Below are positions 54,988 through 64,000 of a stretch of 64,000 bases of DNA, in pieces. Position 1 is the stretch's first letter, and every line of letters starts with the position of its first letter. The notes beneath the pieces were generated by a model. The model was not told the DNA's origin. It searched no databases and saw only the letters and a list, made by a program, of their open reading frames with translations. The position numbers and the translations under genes are program-made. Source of the DNA: Tubulanus polymorphus (lineage: Eukaryota > Nemertea > Palaeonemertea > Tubulaniformes > Tubulanidae); assembly GCF_964204645.1 (NCBI RefSeq), contig NC_134033.1:10514231-10578230 (forward strand). Direction: 5' to 3'.

Positions 54988-55042
54988 TTGCTTCAAACTT
55001 TAGTTTGTAAATTCATCTTATTGTTAGGTGAAACTGGACCCC
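54988..55042. mobile_element. Family A MITE, right end
   Basis: GCTTCAAACTTTAGTTTG and TTAGGTGAAACTGGACCCC match the right end of family A. Confidence 0.45.
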
Positions 55043-55820
55043 AGATAGTATGTACAAGAGGATAGTAGCTCCTTTAATTAGGTCTGAAGAATGATGCCCT
55101 TTCCGGAGATGAATGAGGCTCAAATGTCCGCTTTGATGAAGACCGAAAATAACGATGGTCAAAAATCCGGCGAAAGCTCTTTAGTCGAATTACAAACGAC
55201 TTATAACTAATGTTGGATGTTTGAGAGTCGAATGAACATCAAAGACGCGTTTCAATGAATAATTGATTGTCTAACGAACGAAAACTGGACATACGGATGT
55301 AAAGAGGCAATGTGATATACCCGAAACCCCACTAGGGAGAGGAGAAAGAGGGTCGTCATCTGACGGAATTATACGCCTTTTACGCGGAGTAAGAATATCA
55401 TAGATACCATAGTTAATTGATCAAAAGAAGAAAAACTTGCGAATGAAAATGTCTTTAAAAAACTCTTTGGTTGATTATTTTCTTTTCCCGAATGCAAAGT
55501 TCTGAATTTTTCTTCCACTTCTACGGTTTCTGTTCAGTTTGAAAAGGGTCGAAATCATAGTTAGCGATGTCTCAATACCATAATCAAGTATTAACTGGCG
55601 GGGGCTATAAAACTGTGGTGCTGGATATGTTTATAGGACTATGTGCCTTGTATTTTAACAAACTTTCAACCGCTGTATCTGAATACCCCAGTCCCTCAAA
55701 AGTTGATAGAATCTTACTGGGGGACAAACACCATGATTAAGGTGTGATTTCAATTGTTAATAAAAGCAATCACATCTTAAAAACATATTTTTATGAACTC
55801 TTAAAACCCATCATATTCAA
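55043..55820. other. Unique AT-rich DNA, no gene seen
   Basis: No exon recognised. GCGAATGAAAATGTC near 55439 recurs as GCGAATGAAAATATC near 56100, so part is repetitive. Confidence 0.35.
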
Positions 55821-55825
55821 CCTCG

Positions 55826-55975
55826 TGGTTGGCCGCACTTTTATCAATGTTTAATGTAAATGCCTAAGGTACTATTTTATTGAATAAGGCACCAAATATG
55901 GTAAAGAATGATGATTACGGTGATGGTAAGGCATCAAATAAGGGATCATTTTCATTCATCAGGTACTTTTTACCA
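55826..55975 (+). mobile_element. LINE- or SINE-like 3' end, copy 2
   Basis: GTGGTTGGCCGCACTTTTAT, CAATGTTTAATG and CTATTTTATTGAATAAGGCA followed by CCAAAT match 31587-31680 in order. The tail carries GATGATTACGGTGATGG. Confidence 0.5.
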
Positions 55976-56006
55976 ACTTTAAATGGACGGTAGTCTCAAG
56001 TAGCGA

Positions 56007-56182
56007 TAGTTTCGTGAATAAGATAAAGCTTGAAACGGTTAAGTTTGTAATTGAAAACATCAACTGCAATTAAACCAAACAATTTAGAGGAAAAAGTAGC
56101 GAATGAAAATATCCTAAAACTTTTGGTTGTTACTTGTAAGTTGAAAGTCTTAGTTTATTTTTTTTTTCGTAAAACAGGGACC
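56007..56182 (+). mobile_element. Family A MITE with internal extra DNA
   Basis: TTTCGTGAATAAGATAAAGC and TTGAAACGGTTAAGTTTG begin it, and TTTTTTCGTAAAACAGGGAC ends it. The middle contains about 45 additional bases, including GAATGAAAATATCC, not seen in the intact copy. Confidence 0.5.
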
Positions 56183-56316
56183 GTCCTGGATTCTATCCAC
56201 GTTTATCGTAAGTTGTGACTCCGTCTTAATCACGCGAATTTGTCTCGTATTTTGTTTTCTCGCGAGTTCGGGCGATTAAGCCGTGTGTCTCCGACGACAG
56301 AGCTCTGTGTGTGTCT

Positions 56317-56322
56317 TATAAG
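56317..56322 (+). promoter_or_regulatory. TATAAG core promoter candidate
   Basis: CTTATAAG lies in CpG-rich unique DNA about 30 bases ahead of the ATG-free segment 56345-56525. It is the most coherent promoter-like arrangement in the window, yet still only sequence-level evidence. Confidence 0.25.
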
Positions 56323-56344
56323 TGTTTAACAGATATCTTACACA

Positions 56345-56525
56345 CCGCAATCACACCGTGTACGAGCCTACCGAGCTGCTCGTCGATCGCGTTGTTTCAA
56401 GACAGATTACACTGATTACTTCTTCCAGTCACGTTCGTGCGTTTAGTCGGTGATTTCTGTTTCTGTAGTCAAACATCTCTCCCATCACCGCCGCCGTCTC
56501 CGTCGCCGCCGCCGCCGCCGCCATC
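56345..56525 (+). other. Candidate noncoding first exon (5' UTR)
   Basis: A GC-rich segment of about 180 bases with no ATG in any frame. It ends in a CCG repeat (about 56490-56523) followed directly by GCCATC|GTGAGT, a strong splice-donor match with GT at 56526. A TATA-like word sits about 30 bases before its start. Together these fit an untranslated first exon of a plus-strand gene whose coding exons would lie downstream, beyond this window or unrecognised. No transcript evidence is available. Confidence 0.3.
56490..56524. repeat. CCG trinucleotide repeat
   Basis: CCGCCGTCTCCGTCGCCGCC-type run with few interruptions. A CA dinucleotide run follows at 56566-56580. Confidence 0.85.
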
Positions 56526-56599
56526 GTGAGTCGATGTTAACAATTCATTACCGAGCGGTGATCAAACACACACACACACAATCGCTTAAAACAATGATG

Positions 56600-56850
56600 A
56601 TGCATTCCTACTCACTCGGCTGATGATGATCACACGACGCCACTCTGGTGGGAAATGTCATTTATTAGACTATTAACGGGCTAACCGGTGGCAGTGTTTA
56701 ACTGCAGGCGTTTGACAGGCAGATGAGATATTTAAGCTACAGAGAGTGATTTTCGCCGAGAAGGTGTTTGTTTCTGGTAGATTGCAGGTGTTTCGACTTA
56801 GCACGGATGCGATTAAAGGGGCTCAAATTGCTGGCGGGCATTCGGTGTAA
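56600..56850. promoter_or_regulatory. Possible conserved intronic regulatory block
   Basis: Non-repetitive sequence with words GAAATGTCATTTATTAGAC, GTTTGACAGGCAGATGAG and GATGCGATTAAAGGGGC, lacking open frames. Its position just downstream of the candidate first exon would suit an intronic enhancer. Inference only. Confidence 0.2.
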
Positions 56851-56989
56851 CAAAAAGTGTCATCAATTTTAAGAAAACATATCCAGATAATGAAGACTAG
56901 CGAGATAGAGAGAGAAGGGGATGATTGAAGAAAGACGGAGAGGGAGATGGAGAGGGAGGGGAACTTACCACTGATCTGAGAACAGCAAC

Positions 56990-57155
56990 CATTAAGATAA
57001 TCTGATGTATTCTAAGGATACGTCAATATGATAAGGATATTCCGTTATCTATGGACAATACGATATTTCAAGGATATATATCCGATATATTCTAAGGTTA
57101 ATCCGATATTCTTAAGTTAATCCGTGTATTCTAAGGATAATCTGGTTATTCTAAT
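56990..57155. repeat. ~20-bp minisatellite TATTCTAAGGATAATC
   Basis: Seven or eight degenerate copies of TATTCTAAGGATAATCCGAT with CGATAT and AAGTTAATCC variants. Confidence 0.75.
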
Positions 57156-58295
57156 CCATGAAGAAATTTTTTGAAAATTTTATACCTGACACACACTGAT
57201 GGTGGGCACATGTATATCCACTTTAAATCCACATTAGATCCACACAACTAGATGTATCAGATCATGTATCATTCCACGAGATATTCATACGGTATTCCAC
57301 TTCGTATCATTTCCATTTCACGAAAGCCAAAATATTTTATCCATAGCACACCTAACGCATTGATCGGTGTATATAGATATATATTTCATTTTCGTTTTGC
57401 AATGCATCACTCATTCCAAACGTTGAACGAATTTTCTTTATCATTCCCAACATGTTTCTATACGTCGCTGTTACAGTAATCACCTCAGTTACGATAAGCG
57501 ACTCGATGTTTACATTTTCATGGCTTAAGATTCAGAACATATTTCACAAACTTAGTCAAATGATATTTCCACGAAAACAACACGATATGCATCACACAGA
57601 AGGTTTTAAAATCCTGACGCTACAGTAGTACACGTGTACACAGCTAGCAGGTCATCTACCAAATTTACAAATCCCTCATTTACAGATATCGGTGACATGG
57701 ATGTTTTATTTTCAGATAAGGCATTTGCAGTATCTGCTGGAACTGTGTTAACTCTACCAATGCTCATACAGTACTGAACCCACCCTTGTAAAGATCCCCA
57801 CAGCTTCATAAACCTCTATCAGAAAGCCTTTGTGGGTGAACAAGTAAAGATTGTATACCAACATAATCAGCCATTGAACGGAATTGTATGCCTTTTCAAC
57901 AGCTTTTCATGTAAGCCATCGAACGGGACTGCAGTATATTATCTATCTCCAGTACGGTTACTGAGTTTCAGACAATAAGCTTTTCGATCTGGACCCATTC
58001 ATATGCTCGGGGTATATTTGACGTTCTGCGAGTCGTTGTTGGTTGTGTGTGTTGTGTCGGAAAGCGAATACAATTCTAAAGGTCTCGTCGACGCCGTCAC
58101 TTCAATCTATTCACGCGATAATACGGCGTCTGATACCACGTTATTATCATGCATGCGCGATTATGTTGGCTTTGCTGCTGCAGCGCGAAGACGGAAGAAT
58201 ATTTTTTGAGTGACGGATGAAAATACACGCTCGCGCACTCACTCGCTCGCGATGAGGATTTCTCTCAAAGGAACGAAATCGAAAGAAAGCAATCG
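57156..58295. other. Unique DNA, no gene seen
   Basis: No exon recognised. The interval 58080-58200 is CpG-rich (GCATGCATGCGCG-like words), with a 68-codon plus frame of no recognisable domain. Confidence 0.3.
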
Positions 58296-58299
58296 CGCG

Positions 58300-58692
58300 A
58301 TGTCGTATCAAAGGCGTTTGCGATATCTACGAAATTCTGCTTGTCAACGACGTCCGAGTGATGTACAGCAGTTATATGGAATATAACGTTCGAGTCATCC
58401 TGTCAAACACCTTCACGTTATCTACAACGTTTGCTCAAGTTCGAGCGATAGTAAATTATATAATCGTATCAAGTGCCTTCACGATATCTACGAGGTTGGC
58501 TCGGTGAATAGAAATTAAAAGAAATAAATTAGATCGAATCGAATGTCTTTACGATGTCCACAAGGCTGGCCCATGTCCGAGCAATGGAAACTCATATATC
58601 AATCGTATCAAACGACTTTACAATAATGAATAGAACGATTTATAGAAATAAGTATGATCGTATCAAACGCCTTGGCGATATCGACAAACCAT
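58300..58692 (-). repeat. Degenerate ~72-90-bp array with RT-motif-like words
   Basis: Six diverged units each contain, on the minus strand, a version of GTAGATATCGTGAAGGCGTT followed by TGATACGAT. In one frame the units read VDIAKAFDTI, VDIVKTFDSI, VDIVKALDTI, VDIANAFDTT and VDNVKVFDR. These resemble palm motif A of LINE reverse transcriptases. Between them the units keep CGAGCAATGG/CGAGCGATAG words and AT-rich spacers, with no continuous frame. It is a tandem repeat, not a gene, possibly seeded from a retroelement fragment. Confidence 0.5.
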
Positions 58693-58717
58693 GACCAGCG
58701 TCCACGAAAGTACATTG

Positions 58718-58757
58718 GTTAAATCAGGGAAGTGTGATCACACTTCCCTGGTTAAAT
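58718..58757. mobile_element. Perfect 26-bp palindrome with 7-bp direct flanks
   Basis: 58725-58750 is a perfect palindrome (arm CAGGGAAGTGTGA, centre TGATCA). GTTAAAT lies immediately on both sides in direct orientation, like a target-site duplication. The arrangement suggests a minimal foldback insertion or a MITE reduced to its two terminal repeats. Confidence 0.6.
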
Positions 58758-58759
58758 GA

Positions 58760-59458
58760 ATGACGATATGGCAGAGACTTTTGGACAGTGACGGACAAGC
58801 AGCATTTAAACCAAATGATTGTGTTTGTAAACCAATTTGAAACCAATTCGAAAAAGCATATGGCTTGATTGGTTCGTGGGCTCGTGAGAGACGTTCTTTG
58901 AAGACAGTAACAGATAAAAAGGGTGAGTAGCACGTTATAGGTTAACTTGTTTATTGGAAGTACGAGCTTTCTCTGCTAATATGGTGTATCGTAACATCAC
59001 CAGGCGAATGGAACATACAGGGACAGGAAATCCTATAAAAGAGAGCTAGTACGGTGCAGATGAACGAGGAGAGAAGGTTGAAATAGGGGCCTATCTCCAA
59101 TACGCAGGTCTATACGAGAGAGAGTGTGGTGGACAGACAGCAAGAAAGTTGAAATAGGAGCCTATCGCGGAAGATGAGCCGATAAATGATATGATATATC
59201 GATTGATTACGGCGGACTCTGCCGCTGATATATTGTATTTCAGCTGGAGATGAATGAAAAGAAACTCGTTTTTCGATGCGTTTACTGCGAGCCGGAGATA
59301 AATTAGTGTCGACAATAGGCGACTGATGAACCGAGGGGTTGAGGATACTTCACCGCCGCCGCGGCAGGCTGTAGATTTACTGTGTCTCAAACAGGATGAG
59401 GTGAAGGCCGTGCTATATCTGCAGACGACAGGACCAGCAGCAGATACAGTCACGTGAC
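58760..59458. other. Unique DNA, no gene seen
   Basis: The phrase TTGAAATAGG(A/G)GCCTATC recurs at 59078 and 59151, a local duplication. The 141-codon minus frame at 59091-59516 runs into the CTG repeat (poly-Ala) and shows no domain. Confidence 0.35.
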
Positions 59459-59487
59459 GTGCTGCTGCTGCTGCTGCTGCTGCTGCA
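59459..59487. repeat. GCT/CTG trinucleotide repeat
   Basis: Nine uninterrupted units. Confidence 0.9.
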
Positions 59488-59489
59488 GG

Positions 59490-60595
59490 AGGCGCATTAT
59501 TTACGTGTCTCAGCATGAATTATTTACACCGAATAGCCATCCACCCTACAACTACCCCCTCTGTATGACAAATTCATGATTTCAGAGTATTTTGCAAGAA
59601 AATAAATCTAAAACTTTAAATTTCTCATCAGTATCCTAAAATTTCTTCAGATGACCGTTGTGGGCTAAATTCGAGACTTTGGGGTGAATAAGATTCCCTT
59701 CCAGTAGGGGGCGCTGTGAGTAGTCTATTGGTCTACTCGGTGTAGTGATAATAAACCCCTGCACGCGAACCCCCTGTGGTGTATGTATGTAACCTACGAT
59801 CTGCGTTGTTCATTCGAAGATCTTCAAATGTCATCGTCATATTTCATCGTCCTGAACATCCAGGGTTCGAGTCCCGTCGGGGTATACATTTTACAGCGCG
59901 AATCGCCGACGGTCATCCGTTGTTCTTGTTAAGTTCCGTAGATACGTCACTTTTCCTTCCTGGAAAACTCGTCCGTCGGTTGCCGCGTGTTGACAGTATT
60001 TCTCCGTTGCGGTCGTCTGTAGCCGGCGGTGATTACTCGTTGCAAGGGAGCAGCGAGCGACGCGGGCAGACGACGATGATTCCCGCGTATTTGCATATAA
60101 CATTGTCAGTTATTTGTTTTAGATAATTACACGTGTTGTATTAACACCTAGCGTGCAAACGTTCTGTCATGCAAGGGAAATAAACACCATTTCAAGAGCA
60201 AACATACACGAGTTCTCAGTCGACTGCAGCCAGTCACCGCCGCCGGACAACCGCGCCGTACCGCGCATTGGCTTGTACTGAGAAATACACTTGGGTTAAC
60301 ACAGATATTTGGGCAACGTTCATCAAAAGCCGATTGAATTTAAAATGGATATCGTTGAAATATTGTCGCTATGTCAATTATTGAACTGGTTAACATAAAC
60401 AGCCACTAGTACATAAACACAGGACCTTACTAAACCCGACTCCTCCCTCCGTTACGGCTGTAGCAGCGACCCTTAGCCACTGAACCATTTTGAATTCCTC
60501 ACTGTCAATTGTCAAAGTTATTTCAGTGGTAAAACGGGGCCCTAATTATCCACAGAAAAACGGGACCTTACTGGTAGAATAGCCACAATCAAATG
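59490..60595. other. Unique DNA with a single B-box motif
   Basis: GGGTTCGAGTCCC at about 59863-59875 (+) is a perfect Pol III B box, followed by GTCGGGG. I could not build a cloverleaf upstream of it. CpG-rich DNA at 59890-60080 is open in a 116-codon plus frame without domain features. Confidence 0.35.
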
Positions 60596-60599
60596 TGGA

Positions 60600-60760
60600 T
60601 AGAAAACGATATGATAAAACCCCACTATTTACAGATTAGAAGTATTAAACCTTTAATTTAGTGAAACAAAAAATGCATTAATCAATAATAGATTCAATAA
60701 ATTATCGGTTTCTAATTCTTTTAATCTGTAAATAATGGGTTTTTATCACAGAGCATCACA
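60600..60760. repeat. Fragment related to the insert at 21715-21835
   Basis: TTCAATAAATTATCGGTTTC, TAATTCTTTTAATCTG and AATAATGGGTTTTTATC match the insert that interrupts the CTGACTGGTCACC array at 21760-21830. Confidence 0.45.
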
Positions 60761-61115
60761 AAATCCAACCTCTCTCCCCCTCACAGCTGTAGCGATCCCT
60801 AGCCAATGGATATTTTTGAACCCCTAACCCCTCATCACAGCTGGGCCGGAAATCAGTCACACGAACAGGAACCTTAGAACCTTGTTGAACCCCCTCTCTA
60901 TCCCTGTCGCAGCTGCAGTCGAAGAACACTGTGACACAACACCGCCGTTACGCTGTTACGAACAACTTGAGCACAAGAAGCGTGAGACTCATTGAAGCGA
61001 AAACCTTTTACTAATCAGTATCGATATTAACAGCAAGGTTCGAGAAAGGCTTCACGCGACTTTAACAAAGCATTGTTTCTCACTATAACACTGAGAACAG
61101 GGAGAATCTAACCAG

Positions 61116-61146
<31 letters not shown>

Positions 61147-61770
61147 AGTCAGTCAGTCAGTCACAGTCAGTAGATTCCACTCTTCTCATTATTTTTACAG
61201 CTCATACAATTATCACCAGGTTATTATCGAGTCACAGTCGGCGGTCACAATATGAATCATAGACAGAATCGATTCTTCACCCACCGGACGTGCGCACTGA
61301 GAAGTCACCACGCCGCCCGAGAGTTATCGGAAGACTTGTCTATCGATTGGTTCTCGTTGCTATCTCGAACGCAGCGGTCGGCGCTGACAGACGGCCTGAG
61401 CTCTTTCTCAGACAGCGGCGGGGAAACCTGCAGTAAAAAATAACTATAATCGACAAATGAAAATCTGTTACAAGAAAAGTATGGATTCTACACGTGTCCG
61501 CTTTTTATACGGTTTCGAGTCTTCACCGTTGAGGATGTGACTTAAGTATTCGTCATTTGTTCCAAGGTTGTTGCTGCGTTTGACTGACAGCTACGTACGT
61601 TATGGCCCCGCCCATTTCCTTATTACAGGATCCGGCACTGAAGTACGTATGACCAGTTGTAGTAATCAGTTCAGAATTGGTTAATTATCTACTTAGTTTA
61701 CTAATCGAAAATTAACCAATAATTCATTCTAGAGCTAATTCCAACTAAAAACTGTATAAAAGGGCTCCCC
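60761..61770. other. Unique DNA, CAG run
   Basis: An interrupted CAG/TAG/CAGT repeat is at 61112-61170. No exon recognised; the 63-codon plus frame at 61252-61443 lacks a domain. Confidence 0.35.
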
Positions 61771-61774
61771 ACTT

Positions 61775-62045
61775 TATCTCCTCTGTCGCACACTCTCATT
61801 TCTCTCATCTCTCCTCTCTCTCCTTCTCACACTCTCACTTTCATTTCTCCATACTCCTCTCCTCTCTCCTGTCAGCTTTATTCACCCCTATCTCCCATCT
61901 CCAATCTTCTCTCTCTCCTCTGTCTCTACTCATTCCTCCCCTCTCTCCTATAGCCTCACTCTCTCCTCTTCTAGATCATATCTCTCCCCCTCACCTCTAT
62001 CCCACTCTCTCTCTCTCTCCCCCTCTCCCTCTCCCTCTCCCTCTC
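61775..62045. repeat. CT-rich pyrimidine tract
   Basis: About 270 bases of CTCTCTCCTC-type sequence, ending in a regular CCCTCT run. Confidence 0.85.
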
Positions 62046-62399
62046 TTACGCTCAGTTCACAGTATTATAAATAGCTATCACGATTATTATTTTCATACAA
62101 AAACTCCATCGATTCGTGTATAACGCGTTGAAGGGAAACTCGAGCGCGAAAACGGACGTAAACGATCGTTACATCTCTCGCGCCGGCGCGGTGTGCTGGA
62201 GAGAGACTGGACCGACCTGGGTTTAACGAGATAGAAAATTACTAGGTACAAACACGACGTATTGAATCAATTCAACCGAGAATGACTGACAGTGACTCCG
62301 TGAGTCATCGAGAGAGAGAGTCCTAGCTAACCACACACACCCAACCAACCAACCCTACACCGCGTACAGGTAGATTATTAATCACTTTATTGATTGATG

Positions 62400-62905
62400 A
62401 TCGTCATTTTGTTTTATACAAAGAAAAATCATCGGATTTATGAAAGAATATGGCCGCCATTTTTTGTTATGAGCCTTACAACTGTCCGAGATACCAAGGT
62501 CGTGAACATCAGTACTATCGCTTCTGCATCGAACCCCTGTCCCATAAGGAATAACGGACTTATCGGAGCAAACTTATCTATTCTTTGTAAAAAATCTTTT
62601 TTTAAATCATTTTGAAAAAATCTTTCTCGATGTGTCTTGTCGTTTCAAATTCGTCGATCCCTCTCTGCGTCCTGTACACATGTGAAACAAATACACATAC
62701 CTGGATAACGCATTGCTAAATTAAGTATTCAAAACTAATAGAAACTGAATCCGATATATGAAAAATCATGGCCGCCATTTTTCTGTTTTGTGATGGACGA
62801 TCCTGACAGTCCGAGATTCCAAGGTCATCGTCTAACCCCACCTAGTCTCTGGATACACAATTGTTAAATCATGTTAACAAAAAACGCAAAGAAACCATAC
62901 ATGGG
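62400..62905. repeat. Diverged tandem duplication with ATGGCCGCCAT
   Basis: ATGGCCGCCATTTTT at 62450 and 62768 is followed in both copies by GTCCGAGAT(A/T)CCAAGGTC. CTGGATA.C.CATTG.TAAAT recurs at 62701 and 62852. The second copy is shorter by an internal deletion. ATGGCCGCCAT matches the YY1 binding core. Confidence 0.65.
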
Positions 62906-63405
62906 CCAAATAAATTGATATAATTCCTGCTGAACTTAAAAGTTGACCGTGCGTACCATGTACATTACTTAACGGTACATTATAAGAACACGACCAAGCT
63001 ATCCATAACATACCCGGCAGTTTAGAAATGAACTGACAACATGTGTTATTGCAGTTTACAAAATAACCTGGCTGATTAGGAGAAAGGTATCAGGTGCAGT
63101 TAAAATATCTAAATAGCATCACTCAATGAACGAGAGTTAATCACAACAAACCACAACCATTTATGTCGGCGCGTGAGGAGCTATTTAGAAAAAAATTGCC
63201 ATCACTTCTGGACAGAGAGAATAATCCATATAGTATTCTCCGTGCCCACGTGCTGCGACGCGTGACCTTGAGCTGATTTTTTTTCAGCAGTACGGTACGT
63301 CGTAGGGTCAATCGATACACACAAACTACTTGTAAATTACCCGCTGCTGATACGTCTATACATCTGCGTAATAAATAACGAGACACACATACGCGCGTGT
63401 ACGTA
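62906..63405. other. Unique DNA, no gene seen
   Basis: The minus frame 63141-63386 (81 codons) shows no domain. No repeat recognised. Confidence 0.35.
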
Positions 63406-63408
63406 TGA

Positions 63409-63427
63409 CAATGTGTGTGTGTGTGTT
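63409..63427. repeat. GT dinucleotide microsatellite
   Basis: Eight or nine GT units. Confidence 0.85.
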
Positions 63428-63639
63428 TTCTGTTTGAGAATGCAGTTTATTAGTTTTCAGATGAATTTTTCATGAGTTCGAGTATTTTAAACGCATAATC
63501 CACCGTCGCGTTCACCGGCTTTATCCCCTACTTACAAGTGGTGTTTGTCAATGTTACCGGTAAACATGTGCGAATAAAATATTTACAAATTAACCCCTAA
63601 AATCCATAATGTACTAGTTTTTATTCAGCTCTAAAATCT

Positions 63640-63990
63640 AAGTCTTGCTGGTCACCAGATTTACAAGCCCCTTAAAGCCCTTTGTGCGCTACGGCTATCA
63701 AAAACGTCTGCCAAATCAGGTCCTGATGTCACCACACCTGACTGGTCGTCACCAGTCACCACACCTACGTAACTGGTTACCAGATACTACACCAAACTGG
63801 TCACCAGTCACCAAACCAGATCGGTCATCAGTGACCACACTGACCAGACAAATTTACACTCAGTCAGTCACTACCGCTCGATGAAGTCTAGTGGTTAGCA
63901 TGCTCGGTCGTCGCGCTGCAGGGCATCTTCACCCGTCAAGGGATTCGAACCCACTACGCTAAAGCTGTTCCCCGAACCCCTTGACCTCAC
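63640..63990 (+). mobile_element. Composite tRNA-like repeat, copy 3 (may run off the window)
   Basis: A leader of degenerate CTGACTGGTCACCAGTCACC units (63720-63850) is followed by CCAGACAAATTTACACTC, AGTCAGTCACTAC and a tRNA-like start GTCTAGTGGTTAGCATGC (A box). GGATTCGAACCC (B box with one mismatch) lies about 50 bases further on. The module order matches the minus-strand copy at 12470-12690. It may continue past the window end. Confidence 0.55.
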
Positions 63991-64000
63991 GAGTCGTTGG

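Noticed and set aside
59860-59886. tRNA gene around GGGTTCGAGTCCC
   Set aside because: The B box is perfect but the upstream DNA cannot be folded into acceptor, D and anticodon arms.

Overview
This looks like a stretch of nuclear genome from an animal, probably a marine invertebrate and perhaps a lophotrochozoan; the phylum is an inference from repeat style only. The DNA is AT-rich with scattered CpG-rich patches. There are no bacterial-type gene runs, Shine-Dalgarno sites or operons. Nearly every long open frame lies in simple-sequence or minisatellite DNA or has no protein character. I find no complete protein-coding gene. The best coding candidates are one possible symmetric phase 1-1 exon near 47.9-48.2 kb, a GC-rich block near 39.0-39.2 kb, an open GC-rich block near 24.8-25.0 kb, and an ATG-free possible first exon near 56.35-56.53 kb.

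The window is best read as intergenic or intronic DNA dominated by small repeats. I recognise: (1) a non-autonomous element with GGGCCCAGTTTCAC-type ends (family A; intact copy 9036-9167, many fragments); (2) a ~108-118 bp element with GGATCCAGTTCCACAG-type ends (family B; at least five copies); (3) a pogo/Tigger-like MITE at 3195-3583 carrying a nested family B copy; (4) a MITE at 13289-13576 with three copies of a 19-bp palindrome; (5) hAT-like MITEs at 34528-34853 and 42838-43182; (6) a perfect 26-bp palindrome with 7-bp direct flanks at 58718-58757; (7) a composite tRNA-like repeat with an expandable CTGACTGGTCACC module at 12470-12690, 43200-43430, 63640-63990 and, as an expanded array, 21600-22080; and (8) several LINE-like 3' tails.

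Tandem arrays are the second theme. Four arrays (17.4, 24.3, 45.0 and 54.4-54.9 kb) have units matching the family B terminal repeat, as if the transposon end had been amplified. Three unrelated arrays (15.07-15.44, 26.66-26.96 and 54.55-54.82 kb) show higher-order structure. Very long purine or pyrimidine tracts occur at about 7.5, 19.7, 32.8, 39.3, 51.9 and 61.8 kb.

RNA polymerase III signals recur: a near-complete tRNA-Thr-like sequence at 52868-52940 (minus) with a T5 terminator, tRNA-like SINE heads, and arrays of B-box motifs without A boxes at 28.4 and 11.5 kb. Several unique CpG-containing blocks with homeodomain and SOX-like words (21.2, 22.3, 29.8, 44.2 and 56.6 kb) may be regulatory; that is inference only.
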